From Janibacter cremeus (GTDB lineage Bacteria > Actinomycetota > Actinomycetes > Actinomycetales > Dermatophilaceae), in assembly GCF_013409205.1 (NCBI RefSeq), contig NZ_JACCAE010000001.1, positions 682,001-746,000 of the forward strand: DNA of 64,000 nt, written 5' to 3'. Positions 1-9,900 of this stretch are shown here, piece by piece. The position numbers and the translations under genes are program-made. The notes beneath the pieces were generated by a model, which saw only the letters and a program-made list of their open reading frames with translations, did no database searches and had not been told where the DNA came from. Every line of letters begins with the position of its first letter. The first letter of the stretch is position 1.

Positions 1-940
1 AAACGCGACTGAACTCCTCGACGGTGAACTTCTCGACGTCCTCGCCGCTCTCCCCCTTCGCCGGCGGGTAGGCCAGCAGACCGAGGAAGTTGACGACGGC
101 CTCGGGCAGGTAGCCCTGCTCCTCGAACCACGTCAGGCGCGCCTCGGGGTTCTTGCGCTTGGAGATCTTCGACTTGTTCTGGTTGCGCAGCAGCGGCATG
201 TGCGCGAACTTCGGCGGCTCCAGCCCGAGCCACTGGTAGAGCAGGACATGCTTGGGCGTGGAGGAGATCCACTCCTCACCGCGCACGACGTGGGTGATGC
301 CCATCTCGTGGTCGTCGACGACGACGGCCAGGTGGTACGTCGGGAAGCCGTCGCCCTTGAGGATGACCTGGTCGTCGGGCACCGGCGCCGAGACGGTTCC
401 GCGGATGACGTCCTCGAAGGTCGTCGGGGCGTCGTCCGGCACGAGCATGCGCACGACGGGGGTGTCGTTGAAGCCCTCCAGCTGCGCGCGCTCCTCCTTG
501 GTCTTGCCGACGCACATCCGGTCGTAGCCGGTGGGCAGCTTGAGCTTCTGCTGCTTCTCGCGCATGGCCGCCAGCCGCTCGGAGGAGCACCAGCAGTGGT
601 AGGCGTGGCCGTCCTCGATGAGCTTGTCGACGTAGGGCCGGTAGGTCTCCAGACGCTCGCTCTGGCGGTACGGCGCGTAGGGGCCGCCCACGTCCGGACC
701 CTCGTCCCAGGTCAACCCGAGCCACCCGAGGGTGTCGTAGAGCTGCTGCTCGCTCGTGGCGTTGAACCGTGCCCGGTCGGTGTCCTCGATGCGCAGGACG
801 AAGGAGCCGCCCTGCTGGCGCGCGTACGCGAGGTTGAACAACGCCATGTAGGCGGTGCCGACGTGCGGGTCACCGGTCGGCGACGGGGCGACGCGCAGTC
901 GGGGGGCGGTGGTCTCGGAGGCTGCAGAGGAGTCGCTCAT
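1..940 (-). CDS. gltX: Glutamyl-tRNA synthetase, 5' part (3' end outside window)
   Basis: Charges tRNA-Glu with glutamate in the cytoplasm. The minus-strand reading from ATG at 940 runs open to the window edge (about 313 residues seen). The N-terminal class I signature is RVAPSPTGDPHVGTAY, a zinc-region CWCS follows near residue 115, and the KMSKS-type loop appears as KISKR near residue 270. These give a canonical class Ic GluRS catalytic domain; the anticodon-binding domain lies off the left edge. The start places the HIGH-like motif at the usual distance from the N terminus. The gene follows the FAH-family gene and ynfA on the same strand, with the plus-strand enoyl-CoA hydratase between. 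Identification is secure; only the C-terminal part is unseen. Confidence 0.97.
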   Translation of the reverse strand, partial: MSDSSAASETTAPRLRVAPSPTGDPHVGTAYMALFNLAYARQQGGSFVLRIEDTDRARFNATSEQQLYDTLGWLGLTWDEGPDVGGPYAPYRQSERLETYRPYVDKLIEDGHAYHCWCSSERLAAMREKQQKLKLPTGYDRMCVGKTKEERAQLEGFNDTPVVRMLVPDDAPTTFEDVIRGTVSAPVPDDQVILKGDGFPTYHLAVVVDDHEMGITHVVRGEEWISSTPKHVLLYQWLGLEPPKFAHMPLLRNQNKSKISKRKNPEARLTWFEEQGYLPEAVVNFLGLLAYPPAKGESGEDVEKFTVEEFSRV

Positions 941-1000
941 GATGGCCCGATGCTATCGCTCGCCCTTCCCTGCGGCTGACCCCTCTGCCACGCTGCACGG

Positions 1001-1783
1001 ATGACCACCGAACTCGTCACCGTCGACACCACGGACACCGTCACCACCATCACCATCGAGCAGCCGCAGACACGCAACGCCCTGTCCGTGCCCGTGATGG
1101 AGGCCCTGATCGACGCCCTCGAGGAGGTCGCCGCTCGCACCGACGTCCACGCGGTCGTCCTGGCCACGGCGGGTCATGTCTTCTCCTCCGGCCACGACCT
1201 CGCCGAGGTCCGCGCGGCCGACGATGAGGAGCAGCAGCGGATCTTCTCCGTCTGCTCGCGCCTGATGCTGAAGGTCCAGCAGATCCCCCAGCCGGTCATC
1301 GCCCGCGTCCAGGGGGTGGCCACCGCCGCCGGGTGCCAGCTGGTGGCGACCTGCGACCTGGCCGTGGCCGCCGCCTCGGCACGCTTCGCCACCCCGGGTG
1401 TGCGCATCGGTCTCTTCTGCTCCACCCCGATGGTCGCCCTCTCGCGCGCGGTCCCGCGCAAGCAGGCCATGCGGATGCTGCTCACCGGTGAGATGGTTCC
1501 CGCCGAGCGGGCCCTGGCGATGGGTCTGGTCTCCGACGTGGTCCCCGACGAGGACCTGGTCGCCGCGACGGACGAGATCGCCCGCACGGTCGCCGGTGCG
1601 TCCTCGGCCACCGTCGCCGTGGGCAAGCGCGCCTTCTACGACCAGATCGACCTGCCGGTCGAACGCGCCTACGAGGAGATGACCAAGGTCATGGTCGACA
1701 ACGCTCTCTCGCCCGATGCCCGGGAGGGCGTCGGCGCCTTCCTCGACAAGCGTGAACCGCAGTGGCAGCACCGCACGCACTGA
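1001..1783 (+). CDS. Enoyl-CoA hydratase/isomerase family protein (ECHDC3-like)
   Basis: This 260-residue protein has the full length of a crotonase-fold enzyme. The oxyanion-hole elements are visible as SSGHDLAEV (residues ~63-71) and QGVATAAGCQLVATCDLA (residues ~104-121), followed by the family-typical FATPGVRIGLFCSTP. The GLFCSTP segment resembles the ECHDC3 subgroup more than fatty-acid beta-oxidation hydratases. In that subgroup the usual catalytic glutamates are not obvious, so the reaction is uncertain. It is transcribed divergently from gltX and has no operon partner. Substrate is unknown; crotonase superfamily membership is firm. Confidence 0.88.
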   Translation: MTTELVTVDTTDTVTTITIEQPQTRNALSVPVMEALIDALEEVAARTDVHAVVLATAGHVFSSGHDLAEVRAADDEEQQRIFSVCSRLMLKVQQIPQPVIARVQGVATAAGCQLVATCDLAVAAASARFATPGVRIGLFCSTPMVALSRAVPRKQAMRMLLTGEMVPAERALAMGLVSDVVPDEDLVAATDEIARTVAGASSATVAVGKRAFYDQIDLPVERAYEEMTKVMVDNALSPDAREGVGAFLDKREPQWQHRTH

Positions 1784-1815
1784 CCGGGGTGCGGGTGCGG
1801 GCGAAGGGGGTCGCC

Positions 1816-1859
1816 CCCCTTCGAGGCTCCTGCGTCGCACCTCAGGACACCGCTTCGTC
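1816..1859 (+). repeat. Dispersed ~45-bp repeat, copy 1, with a preceding hairpin
   Basis: This is the first of five related copies in the window (others at 25273, 33036, 33341 and 36684). The shared core reads CCCCTTCGAGGCTCCT, a variable triplet, then CACCTCAGGACACCG. A 9-bp hairpin (CGAAGGGGG / CCCCCTTCG, 1802-1823) overlaps its left end. The right end supplies the stop codon of the convergent ynfA gene, and the hairpin may terminate the upstream enoyl-CoA hydratase gene. Confidence 0.75.
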
Positions 1860-2193
1860 AGGCCGAGCGGGGGGCGTACATGATCACCGCGACGCCGACG
1901 AGGCAGAGCAGGGCGCCGGCGACGTCCCAGCGATCGGGCCGGAAGCCGTCGACGGCCATCCCCCACAGCAGCGAGCCGGCCACGAAGACCCCGCCGTACG
2001 CGGCGAGGATGCGGCCGAAGTTCGCGTCCGGCTGGAAGGTCGCGACGACGCCGTAGAGGCCCAGGGCGATGACCCCGGCACCGATCCACAGCCAGCCGCG
2101 GTGCTCGCGCAGGCCCTGCCACACCAGCCACGCACCGCCGATCTCCAGCAGCGCCGCGAGGACGAAGAGGGGGACCGAGCGGGCGACGTCCAC
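1858..2193 (-). CDS. YnfA/UPF0060 family small membrane protein
   Basis: This 111-residue, four-helix membrane protein has the UPF0060 pattern. It begins [20 protein letters not shown] and continues with [14 protein letters not shown] and a closing [11 protein letters not shown]. These proteins are small multidrug-resistance-like membrane proteins of unproven function. The GTG start at 2193 lies 9 nt after the FAH-family gene on the same strand, so the two are probably cotranscribed. The stop codon lies within the right end of the dispersed repeat, so the last residues may be shaped by that element. Confidence 0.92.
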   Translation of the reverse strand: MDVARSVPLFVLAALLEIGGAWLVWQGLREHRGWLWIGAGVIALGLYGVVATFQPDANFGRILAAYGGVFVAGSLLWGMAVDGFRPDRWDVAGALLCLVGVAVIMYAPRSA

Positions 2194-2202
2194 GTCAGTG
2201 GC

Positions 2203-2976
2203 TCACTCTGCGGCGACGAAGGGGTTGGACAGCGACCCGATGTTCTCGATCTCGATCTCGACCCGCTGGCCGGCGGTGACCGGACCGACCCCCGCCGGCG
2301 TACCGGTGAGGATGATGTCGCCCGGCAGGAGGGTGAAGGACGTGGAGCAGTAGCTGATCAGGTCGAGGACCTCGTGGACCATGTCGCGGGTGTGTCCGTC
2401 CTGGACGACCTCGCCGTCGCGGCGGGTGACGACGCGCACGTTCTGCGGGTCGAGGTCGGTCTCGATCCACGGCCCGAGCGGGCAGAAGGTGTCCATGCCC
2501 TTGGCCCTGGCCCACTGGCCGTCCCCACGCTGCAGGTCGCGGGCGGAGACGTCGTTGGCGATCGTGTAGCCGAAGATGACCTTCGCGGCCTCGTCCGCGG
2601 AGATGTCCTTGCACATCCGTCCGATGATCACCGCGAGCTCACCCTCGTAGTGGACCTCGCTGGTCGAGCGCGGGATGACGACGGGGTCGTTGGGCCCGAC
2701 GACCGCGGTGTTGGGGATGAGGAACATCATCGGCTCCGGTGGAACCTCGTTGCCCATCTCCGCCGCGTGGTCGGCGTAGTTGCGTCCGATCCCGATGATC
2801 TTGCTGCGCGGGATGACGGGGGCCAGCAGGCGTACCTCGTCGACCGTCGTCGTCCTCCCGGTCAGCTCGATCCGTTGGTAGAGCGGGTCCCCGCTCACCT
2901 CGGCGATCTTGCTCCCGCCACCGTCGACGAGACCGTAGACCGGCTCGTCACCTTCCGTGTACCTCGCGATGCGCAC
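2203..2976 (-). CDS. Fumarylacetoacetate hydrolase family protein
   Basis: A 257-residue FAH-fold enzyme starting at GTG. It shows the family signature IGRNYADHA near residue 63, the metal-binding acidic set around HYEGELAVIIGR (~108-119), GYTIANDVSARDLQ (~135-148), and the closing LTGTPAGVG (~222-230). Members act on 2-oxo or acylpyruvate substrates (fumarylpyruvate hydrolase, 2-hydroxyhepta-2,4-diene-1,7-dioate isomerase, oxaloacetate decarboxylase). The sequence does not distinguish between these. It lies upstream of gltX on the same strand, an arrangement I recall as common in actinobacteria, where it is probably a housekeeping metabolite-repair enzyme. Confidence 0.92.
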   Translation of the reverse strand: MRIARYTEGDEPVYGLVDGGGSKIAEVSGDPLYQRIELTGRTTTVDEVRLLAPVIPRSKIIGIGRNYADHAAEMGNEVPPEPMMFLIPNTAVVGPNDPVVIPRSTSEVHYEGELAVIIGRMCKDISADEAAKVIFGYTIANDVSARDLQRGDGQWARAKGMDTFCPLGPWIETDLDPQNVRVVTRRDGEVVQDGHTRDMVHEVLDLISYCSTSFTLLPGDIILTGTPAGVGPVTAGQRVEIEIENIGSLSNPFVAAE

Positions 2977-3043
2977 ATCGCCACCCTAGGCGACGTGGTG
3001 GCCGGCCCGTCAGCGTGCTCACGCGGCGACCTACGCTGGTCGG

Positions 3044-3979
3044 GTGGGCACGCCGGGTGAGAGGACGCTTCCTCGGCAGGAGTGGCTCGCGCTGGCACGG
3101 GAGCACCGGGCACGGGTCGAGTACCTGGTCTCCGGTCACCGCGGGCGGCGGCGACGCGGCGAGCGTCACCCGATCGAGGACTTCCTCTTCGAGTACTACC
3201 GCCACCGCCCCACCCACCTGCGGCGATGGCACCCCGGCGCCGGCATGGCGCTGGCCGATGCGGTCGACGTCTACGGCGACCGCTCCGGGTACGTCGTGGA
3301 CGAGGAGGGCACCGCCCGCCTGGACGTCCCCTCCTTCGTGGAGCGAAGGGGGCGCGCCATCGGCTTCGTCCACGACCTGCTCGACGCGACGCTGTCGCGA
3401 CCCGCGACGCACGACTGCTTCGGGCTGCACGAGTGGGCGATGGTCTACCGGCTCGCCCCGGGCGAGCAGCGCCACGAGCAGCTCCCCCTTCGCCTGTCGC
3501 AGGCCGGGACGGATGCCGTCGTCGACGGCAACCGCGTGCGCTGCAGCCACTTCGACGCCTACCGCTTCTTCACGCCGGACGCGATGGGGCACAACTCCCT
3601 TCGTCCCTCTCGTGAGGACCAGGTGGCCTTCGAGCAGCCGGGCTGCCTGCATGCGGGGATGGATGTCTACAAGTGGTGCTTCACACTCGCCCCGGCGGTC
3701 CCATCCGACCTGACCCTTGCGGCCTTCGAGCTGGCGCTTCAGATCCGTGAGCTGGACATGGCCGCCTCCCCGTACGACCTGACCGACTTCGGCATCGAGC
3801 CGGTCGCGATCGAGACACCGGCCGGCAAAGCCGAGTACGTGGAGCGCCAGCGGGGCTTCACCATCCGCTCCAACACCCTGCGTCGTCGGCTCCTCGACGT
3901 CCTGCAGGACCTCACCGCAGCGGCCTGCCCCACGGTGACGTCGCCGACTGACAGGGTTGGGACATGGACGGACCGCTGA
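3044..3979 (+). CDS. Conserved actinobacterial protein usually labelled 3-methyladenine DNA glycosylase
   Basis: A 311-residue cytoplasmic protein starting at GTG, divergent from the FAH-family gene. It has a conserved His/Asp/Trp-rich body, including HPIEDFLFEYYRHRP near residue 44, HDCFGLHEWAMVYR near 125, and RCSHFDAYRFFTP near 167. Databases often call this family 3-methyladenine DNA glycosylase, but I see no helix-hairpin-helix or AlkA/Tag motif that would support that reaction. The label is recorded as a family name only. It overlaps the next gene by 16 nt, suggesting coupling if that gene's upstream start is used. Confidence 0.7.
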   Translation: MGTPGERTLPRQEWLALAREHRARVEYLVSGHRGRRRRGERHPIEDFLFEYYRHRPTHLRRWHPGAGMALADAVDVYGDRSGYVVDEEGTARLDVPSFVERRGRAIGFVHDLLDATLSRPATHDCFGLHEWAMVYRLAPGEQRHEQLPLRLSQAGTDAVVDGNRVRCSHFDAYRFFTPDAMGHNSLRPSREDQVAFEQPGCLHAGMDVYKWCFTLAPAVPSDLTLAAFELALQIRELDMAASPYDLTDFGIEPVAIETPAGKAEYVERQRGFTIRSNTLRRRLLDVLQDLTAAACPTVTSPTDRVGTWTDR

Positions 3980-4839
3980 TCCCCGACCCGGGGCGCTTCC
4001 ACGACGGAGGCGCCATGGATGGTCAGCCGGATCTCGAGGCGCCACCGGTGATCCTGCTGCGCCGGGACCTGGCCGACCCGCCCAACGAGTTCCGCCTGAT
4101 GCGTCGCCTGGGCTACCGCGACCGGGAGCTCGGGGACCTGCTCGTGCCGGCCGACCCGGAGGACTTCGCCACGGACTTCGCCTCGGTCCCCCAGGTCTTC
4201 GGCTGGCTGCTTCCGCGCACCGGCACCTACCTTCCCGCGGCGATCCTGCACGACGGCCTCGTCGGGGACCCCGGCCAGCCGGCGTCCTACATCAGCGTCG
4301 AGGGGCACGAGGTCCACTGGGACGAGGCCAACCGGGTCTTCCGCGATGCGATGGCCGACTCGGGGACCCCGATCGTGCGCCGCTGGCTGCTGTGGACCGG
4401 GGTGACCCTGGCCGTGATGGCCGTGGGACGGCAGACCGACTGGTCCACGGCGCTCAGGTGGCGCTGGCGGATCACCGTGGTCGGGACCCTGCTGGCCCTG
4501 ACCGTGCTCGGCCTGTGGACCACCGCGGACCTGCTCGACATCGTCGGTGGCGTGCCCTGGATGGGCGAAGGACCGTTGTGGACCCGTCTGCTCACCGGGG
4601 CGGCCGGCGCGATCGCCATCCCGCTCGCCCTCGCCCAGCTGTGGGGGCGGTTCCGCGTCGCCGGCATGATCACCGGAACCCTGCTCGCGCTGTTGCTGCA
4701 CGTCACCATCGCGGTGCTCGCGCTGACCGCCCTCTACAACGCGGCCGAGTGGTTGTGCCACCGGGCGCCGTGGCTCGCGCAGGTCGTGGCGGCGCTCATC
4801 GCGATCACCGCGGGCGTCATCGTCATCGTCTCGGTCTGA
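3964..4839 (+). CDS. DUF1353-type N-terminal domain with C-terminal membrane segments
   Basis: A 291-residue protein. The first ~135 residues match the DUF1353 pattern: FATDFASVPQ followed by TGTYLPAAILHDGL. The rest contains about four hydrophobic segments (roughly 140-155, 172-190, 215-235, 240-290). DUF1353 proteins are known from phages and bacteria and have no assigned activity. The fusion to membrane helices suggests a membrane-anchored version. An alternative ATG at 4015 would remove 17 residues and the overlap with the upstream gene. I cannot state a function. Confidence 0.78.
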   Translation: MDGPLIPDPGRFHDGGAMDGQPDLEAPPVILLRRDLADPPNEFRLMRRLGYRDRELGDLLVPADPEDFATDFASVPQVFGWLLPRTGTYLPAAILHDGLVGDPGQPASYISVEGHEVHWDEANRVFRDAMADSGTPIVRRWLLWTGVTLAVMAVGRQTDWSTALRWRWRITVVGTLLALTVLGLWTTADLLDIVGGVPWMGEGPLWTRLLTGAAGAIAIPLALAQLWGRFRVAGMITGTLLALLLHVTIAVLALTALYNAAEWLCHRAPWLAQVVAALIAITAGVIVIVSV

Positions 4840-4857
4840 ATCGCCCGCGAGCGCAGG

Positions 4858-5574
4858 TCAGGGCAGGTCGGGCGGGCCGGGCTCGACGACGAAGCCCATG
4901 AGCTTCATCAGTGCGCGCAGGTAGGCGCTGAAGTACTCCTGCGGATCCATCGTCAGGTCGCCGAAGACTCCCCTGGTCTCGAAACCGATGTGTCCGCTGA
5001 TCGCCGCGAGTGCCGACAACGAGATCGACCGCGCGGCGGCCGAGCCGTCCTCCCCGTCCGGCGACGACGCCAGCGGGAAGGCGGAGGCGTCGGGATCGAG
5101 CTGGCCGGCTCGGATCGCGTCCGCGCAGATGCTCGCCTGCATCTCCAGGGTTCGAGCGGTCATGGCGCGCAGCTGCTCGGTATACGCGCGGATCACTCGC
5201 GGTGAGACCAGCAGCTCGTACTCGGTCCGGTGGGCGACGTACCACTCCCGCATGGCCATGGCCACCAAGTAGTAGGCGGTGGCGTGGTCGCCCTCGGGCG
5301 CCTGCGCCCGAGCCTCCTCCATCACGTCACCGACCGCCTCGTAGGCCCGAGCCGCCAGCAAGCAGAGCAGCTCGTCGTGCCCGGCCACGTGACGGTAGAG
5401 ACCCGACGGCGTCATGTCGACGGCACGAGCGACGGCCCGCATGGTCACACCGCTCGGACCGTGGACGCGCAGCTCGGTGCGCGCAGCCTCGAGAATCTCG
5501 TTCAGCGCCCGCTGCTGGATCCGCTCCCGTCGTGTGATGCCGATGCGGTCCGGTTCCGATCCGGCATCGGGCAT
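4858..5574 (-). CDS. TetR/AcrR family transcriptional regulator
   Basis: This 238-residue regulator has an N-terminal TetR helix-turn-helix, with RVHGPSGVTMRAVARAVDMT and SGLYRHV (residues ~36-65), and a helical ligand-binding C-terminal domain of the WHG type. The ATG at 5574 was chosen because a strong Shine-Dalgarno sequence (AAGGAGG) sits 6-7 nt upstream. The promoter region carries two perfect 20-bp direct repeats, a plausible autoregulatory operator. No obvious efflux or enzyme target is adjacent: it faces the DUF1353 gene and lies downstream of the PucR-type regulator. The regulon is unknown. Confidence 0.93.
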   Translation of the reverse strand: MPDAGSEPDRIGITRRERIQQRALNEILEAARTELRVHGPSGVTMRAVARAVDMTPSGLYRHVAGHDELLCLLAARAYEAVGDVMEEARAQAPEGDHATAYYLVAMAMREWYVAHRTEYELLVSPRVIRAYTEQLRAMTARTLEMQASICADAIRAGQLDPDASAFPLASSPDGEDGSAAARSISLSALAAISGHIGFETRGVFGDLTMDPQEYFSAYLRALMKLMGFVVEPGPPDLP

Positions 5575-5592
5575 GGCAACCTCCTTGACAGA

Positions 5593-5633
5593 GAGCAGGG
5601 TTGGGCTTGAGTCGAGCAGGGTTGGGCTTGAGT
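5593..5633. repeat. Two perfect 20-bp direct repeats upstream of the TetR gene
   Basis: The unit GAGCAGGGTTGGGCTTGAGT occurs at 5593-5612 and again at 5614-5633, one base apart. It lies just upstream of the Shine-Dalgarno sequence of the TetR gene. The 21-bp spacing equals two helical turns, so both copies would face the same side of the DNA. It may be a tandem operator or a recent duplication. Confidence 0.7.
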
Positions 5634-5674
5634 GTAAGCCTCTTTCCTGAATCAGTGGCTGAATGGTGCAAAAC

Positions 5675-6826
5675 TCAGATCGTGCGCAGCACGACCAGAG
5701 CCAGGTGGAGCTCGAGGCGGTCCCTCCCCCGAGAGAGATCCAGGCCGGTGAGCGCCTCGATGCGGTGGATCCGGTGGTACACGCTCTGCCGGTGCAACCC
5801 GAGCCGGGCGGCCGTCGCCGCGACCGACCCGGCCTCCTCCAGATGCACCCAGACGGTCTCGACAAGCTCCTCCGGTCCGGCCAGCAGTGCGGTGACCGCG
5901 GGCGTGCGCACCGCCTCGACGAGCTCGTCCGCACCACGCCCCCCGAGCAGTCGCGTCACCCCCAGCGAGTCCCAGGCGTGGACCCTGGTCGCCGCCGGAC
6001 CGGACGGCTGTGCCGGGGTCGAGGGTCGTACGACGCGAAGGGCGGCGCGCGCCCGTCGGTCCGAGGCGCCGGCCTCGTGCAGGGACACCTCGTCGCCGAC
6101 CCCCGCCACGACCTCCGGCAGACCGAGTCGGGCCAGGCCGGTGATCGCGGACTCGACGACGTCCGTCACCGGTGAGCCGGGCCCGCCGGCCGGGATGAGC
6201 AGCACGAGGTCCCCGGCGCGCTCGGCGACCGCGACGTCACGAGGCACTCCTCCCGGCCCGTGGACCTGCTCGACCTGCAGCTGCACCCCGGGCGCCCCGC
6301 CGAGAACGGCGACGACGATGCGCGCCGAGCTGGCCACCGCGAGGTCATCGGCGAGCTCGCGTGCGATGCCGCCGCGCCCCTGGGCCCCCGTCTCGATGAG
6401 GTCGAGCAGGAGGCGCTCGGTCTCCCTGCGGCGCGAGGTGACCCTCGCCAGGGCCTCCCCCGCACCGGTCGCGAGGGCCTGGGCCGCGCGGATGCGCTCG
6501 GGTGCCAGCCCCTCCGGCGGCTCCACCGCCCAGAGATAGCCCCGCACGACGCCGCGAGCGCGCGCGGGAAGGCACAGCCGTGCGGCGATCTCGCGCTCCG
6601 GATTGGCGGGGACGTGGACCGGTCCGCGCGCCCGTGCGATGTCGAAGGACTCGAACCACTCCCGCGTGCGTGGTCCGGCACCACGGCCGAGGACGGTCTC
6701 GACCCGAACGCGGTCGGTGGTCGCGTCGTGGGCGGCGAAGGCGAGCAGGCGCAGCCGGCGGTCCTCGAGCGTCACCGGCGCCTGGAGGATCGCCGAGGCC
6801 TCATCCACCAGCTCTTGCAGATCCAT
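5675..6826 (-). CDS. PucR-family transcriptional regulator, probable regulator of putA
   Basis: A 383-residue protein. The C-terminal PucR-type helix-turn-helix is clear: VAATAARLGLHRQSVYHRIH followed by RIEALTGLDLSRGRDRLELHLAL. Upstream are a GAF-like sensory region and a GGDEF-related middle domain (residues ~1-300). It is transcribed divergently from putA with about 80 bp between the genes. Families of this type (PruC/PutR-like regulators in actinobacteria) activate proline dehydrogenase in response to proline, so that role is likely here. The divergent layout supports it; the inducer is inferred. Confidence 0.9.
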   Translation of the reverse strand: MDLQELVDEASAILQAPVTLEDRRLRLLAFAAHDATTDRVRVETVLGRGAGPRTREWFESFDIARARGPVHVPANPEREIAARLCLPARARGVVRGYLWAVEPPEGLAPERIRAAQALATGAGEALARVTSRRRETERLLLDLIETGAQGRGGIARELADDLAVASSARIVVAVLGGAPGVQLQVEQVHGPGGVPRDVAVAERAGDLVLLIPAGGPGSPVTDVVESAITGLARLGLPEVVAGVGDEVSLHEAGASDRRARAALRVVRPSTPAQPSGPAATRVHAWDSLGVTRLLGGRGADELVEAVRTPAVTALLAGPEELVETVWVHLEEAGSVAATAARLGLHRQSVYHRIHRIEALTGLDLSRGRDRLELHLALVVLRTI

Positions 6827-6836
6827 TGGACAAGTG

Positions 6837-6847
6837 TATGACTCATA
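6837..6847. promoter_or_regulatory. Candidate regulator site between pucR-type gene and putA
   Basis: A short perfect dyad, TATGA-C-TCATA, stands in the A+T-richer stretch between the divergent regulator and putA. Its position suggests a binding site for the regulator, but it is short and unproven. Confidence 0.35.
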
Positions 6848-6907
6848 ACTTCAAACGAGTATCAGATGTCTGTGGTGCGCCATCCGCGTCGACCCTACCG
6901 TCGGAGG

Positions 6908-9900
6908 ATGACCACCGCACCCGAGACCGCGACCTCCCCCGGCACCCACCCGGCGACCGCAGCCCTGACCCCCTTCGTCGAGGATGCCGTCGCCCTCGCC
7001 GAGCGCTGGGCCGCTGCGGCGCACGCCGGTGAGACCAGGCGCGAGGCGCAGACCACCGGCCAGCTGGCCGCGCTGCTCTCCGACTCCGATGGCGGTCTGG
7101 ACCTGGCCGTCTTCTTCGTCGACCGCGTGGCCCGCCCCGAGGACGACAAGGTCGCGGCCAACGCGCTCAGCCGGATCACCGCCTCGGACGCCGCCTCCTT
7201 CCTCGGCCCGCTCGACCGCGGGCTGCTCGGGCTCGGCGCCACCGTCGCCAGGATCGCCCCGAAGGTGGTCGTCCCGGCCGCCCGCGCCCGGATGAAGCAG
7301 ATGGTCGGCCACCTCCTCGTCGACGCGCACGACCCCAAGCTCGGCAGGCACCTCGCCGCCGCACGCGAGAACGGGTTCCGCCTGAACATCAACCTGCTCG
7401 GTGAGGCCGTCCTCGGCGAGGACGAGGCCGCCGCCCGCACCCGGCGCACCCGCGAGCTGCTGGAGCGCGGCGACGTCGACTACGTCTCGATCAAGGCCTC
7501 CTCGCTCGTCAGCCAGATCAGCGTGTGGGACACCCACGGCACGGTGGAGCGGTGCGTCGAGCGACTGCGGCCCCTCTATGCCGCGGCGAAGTCGTCCACC
7601 CCGCACGCCTTCGTCAACCTCGACATGGAGGAGTACCGCGACCTGGAGATGACGCTCCAGCTGTTCATGGCGATCCTCTCCGAGCCGCAGTTCCACGACC
7701 TCGAGGCCGGCATCGTCCTGCAGGCCTACCTGCCCGACGCGCTGCCCGCGATGGAGCGCCTCATCGCCTTCGCCGCCGAGCGCCGGGCGAAGGGGGGTGC
7801 CGGCCTGAAGATCCGTCTGGTCAAGGGCGCCAACCTGGCGATGGAGGGGGTCGAAGCCGTCATGCACGGCTGGGAGCAGGCCCCCTACCGCACCAAGGGC
7901 GACGTCGACGCCAACTACCTGCGCTGCGTCGAGCGGGCGCTGCGCGAGGACAGCGTCGCGGCCGGTGTGCGCATCGGTGTCGCCTCGCACAACCTCTACG
8001 ACGTCGCCAGCTCGCACCTGCTCGCCCAGTCGCGTGGTGTCCAGGACGCCCTCGACATCGAGATGCTGCAGGGCATGTCACCGGCGCAGGCGCGCGCGGT
8101 CCGCGACGACGTCGGCACGGTCGTGCTCTACACCCCGGTCGTCGCGCCGGAGGACTTCGACTCCGCGGTGTCCTACCTCGTGCGTCGCCTCGAGGAGAAC
8201 GCCTCCCCGGAGAACTACCTGCACGCCTTCTTCTCCGACGACTCCGCGGCGATGCCCGACCAGGAGACGCGCTTCCGCGACAGCGTCGATGCCATCGGGT
8301 CGACCCCGACCGGCCCGCGCCGACCCGCCGAGCCCGCACGGATCGCCGACGCCTTCGCCAACACCCCCGACTCGGACCCGGCCCTGGCCGAGCACCGGGA
8401 GTGGGCCGCCCGCGCCGTCGCCGAGCCGATGCCCGAGCTGACCTCCCGCCACCTGGATACCGTCGCCGACGTGGAAGAGGTCGTCGCGACCGGCCGTGCG
8501 GCGCAGGCGGGTTGGGCCGCCCGCCCGGCCGCCGAGCGCGCCGCGCTCCTGCGCGATGCCGCACGTGAGCTCGACTCGCGGCGGCAGACACTGGTGTCGG
8601 TCATGGCCGCCGAGGGCGGCAAGACCATCGTCGAGTCCGACCCGGAGATCTCCGAGGCCGTCGATTTCGCCCGCTACTACGCCGACCGGGCGCTCGAGCT
8701 CGAGGACGGGCCGATGACCGACGGGGCGAGCTTCACCCCCTTCGCCCTGACGCTGATCACCCCGCCGTGGAACTTCCCGGTCGCCATCCCGATCGGTGGT
8801 GTGCTCGCCTCGCTCGCCGCCGGGTCCGCCGTGATCATCAAGCCCGCACCGCAGACGCCTGCCTGCGTGGAGGAGGCCGTCGCCGCCCTGCACGCAGCCG
8901 GCGTCCCGGCCGACGTGCTGCAGGTGGTGCGCGCCCCGGAGGACGAGGTCGGCCAGCGCCTGGTCTCCCACGAGGACGTCGAGGCCGTCGTACTCACCGG
9001 CGGGAGCGAGACCGCCCGGCTCTTCGCCGGGTGGCGCGCCGGACGCGAGGAGGGCGCGCGGGTGCTCGGGGAGACCTCCGGCAAGAACGCCCTGGTCATC
9101 ACCCCCTCTGCGGACATCGACCTCGCGGTCGCCGACCTCGTCTCCTCCGCCTTCGGGCACGCGGGCCAGAAGTGCTCCGCCGCCTCCCTGGGCATCCTCG
9201 TCGGATCGGTTGCCGACTCGCCCCGCCTGCGCCGCCAGCTCGTCGATGCGGCCTCCTCGGTCACCGTCGGCTGGCCGAGCGACCTGGGGACCCGGATGGG
9301 CCCGGTCATCGAGCCGCCGAGTGGCAAGCTGCTGCGCGCCCTGACCACCCTCGAGCCCGGTGAGAGCTGGCTGGTCGAGCCGCGCCAGCTCGACGACACC
9401 GGCCGCCTGTGGTCGCCTGGTGTCAAGGAAGGGGTGGCCCCCGGGTCCTTCTTCCACCTCACCGAGGTCTTCGGTCCCGTCCTCGGACTGATCCGGGCCG
9501 ACTCCCTCGAGGAGGCGATCGAGTTGCAGAACGCGACCGACTTCGGTCTCACCGGTGGCCTGCACAGCCTCGACGAGAGCGAGATCCAGCAGTGGACCGA
9601 CGCAGTCGAGGTCGGCAACGGCTACGTCAACCGGCACATCACCGGTGCGATCGTGCAGCGCCAGTCCTTCGGTGGGTGGAAGTCATCGTCGATCGGCCCC
9701 GGCGCCAAGGCCGGTGGCCCGAACTACGTCGCCCAGTTGGGCACGTGGAGCGCAGACGGCCTCCCGACACACGGCACCACGCCGTCGTCCGCGGTGCGCC
9801 GCACCGTCGACGCGCAGCTGGGCGCACTCGGCGAGAAGGTGCCCGAGGCGGATCGCCCGTGGCTCGAGGCGGCGATCGCCAGCGACGCCGCCGCGTGGGC

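Noticed and set aside
6866..6907. Upstream ATG as the putA start
   Set aside because: It would add an Arg-rich stretch with no family counterpart and no Shine-Dalgarno sequence, though a leaderless start cannot be excluded.
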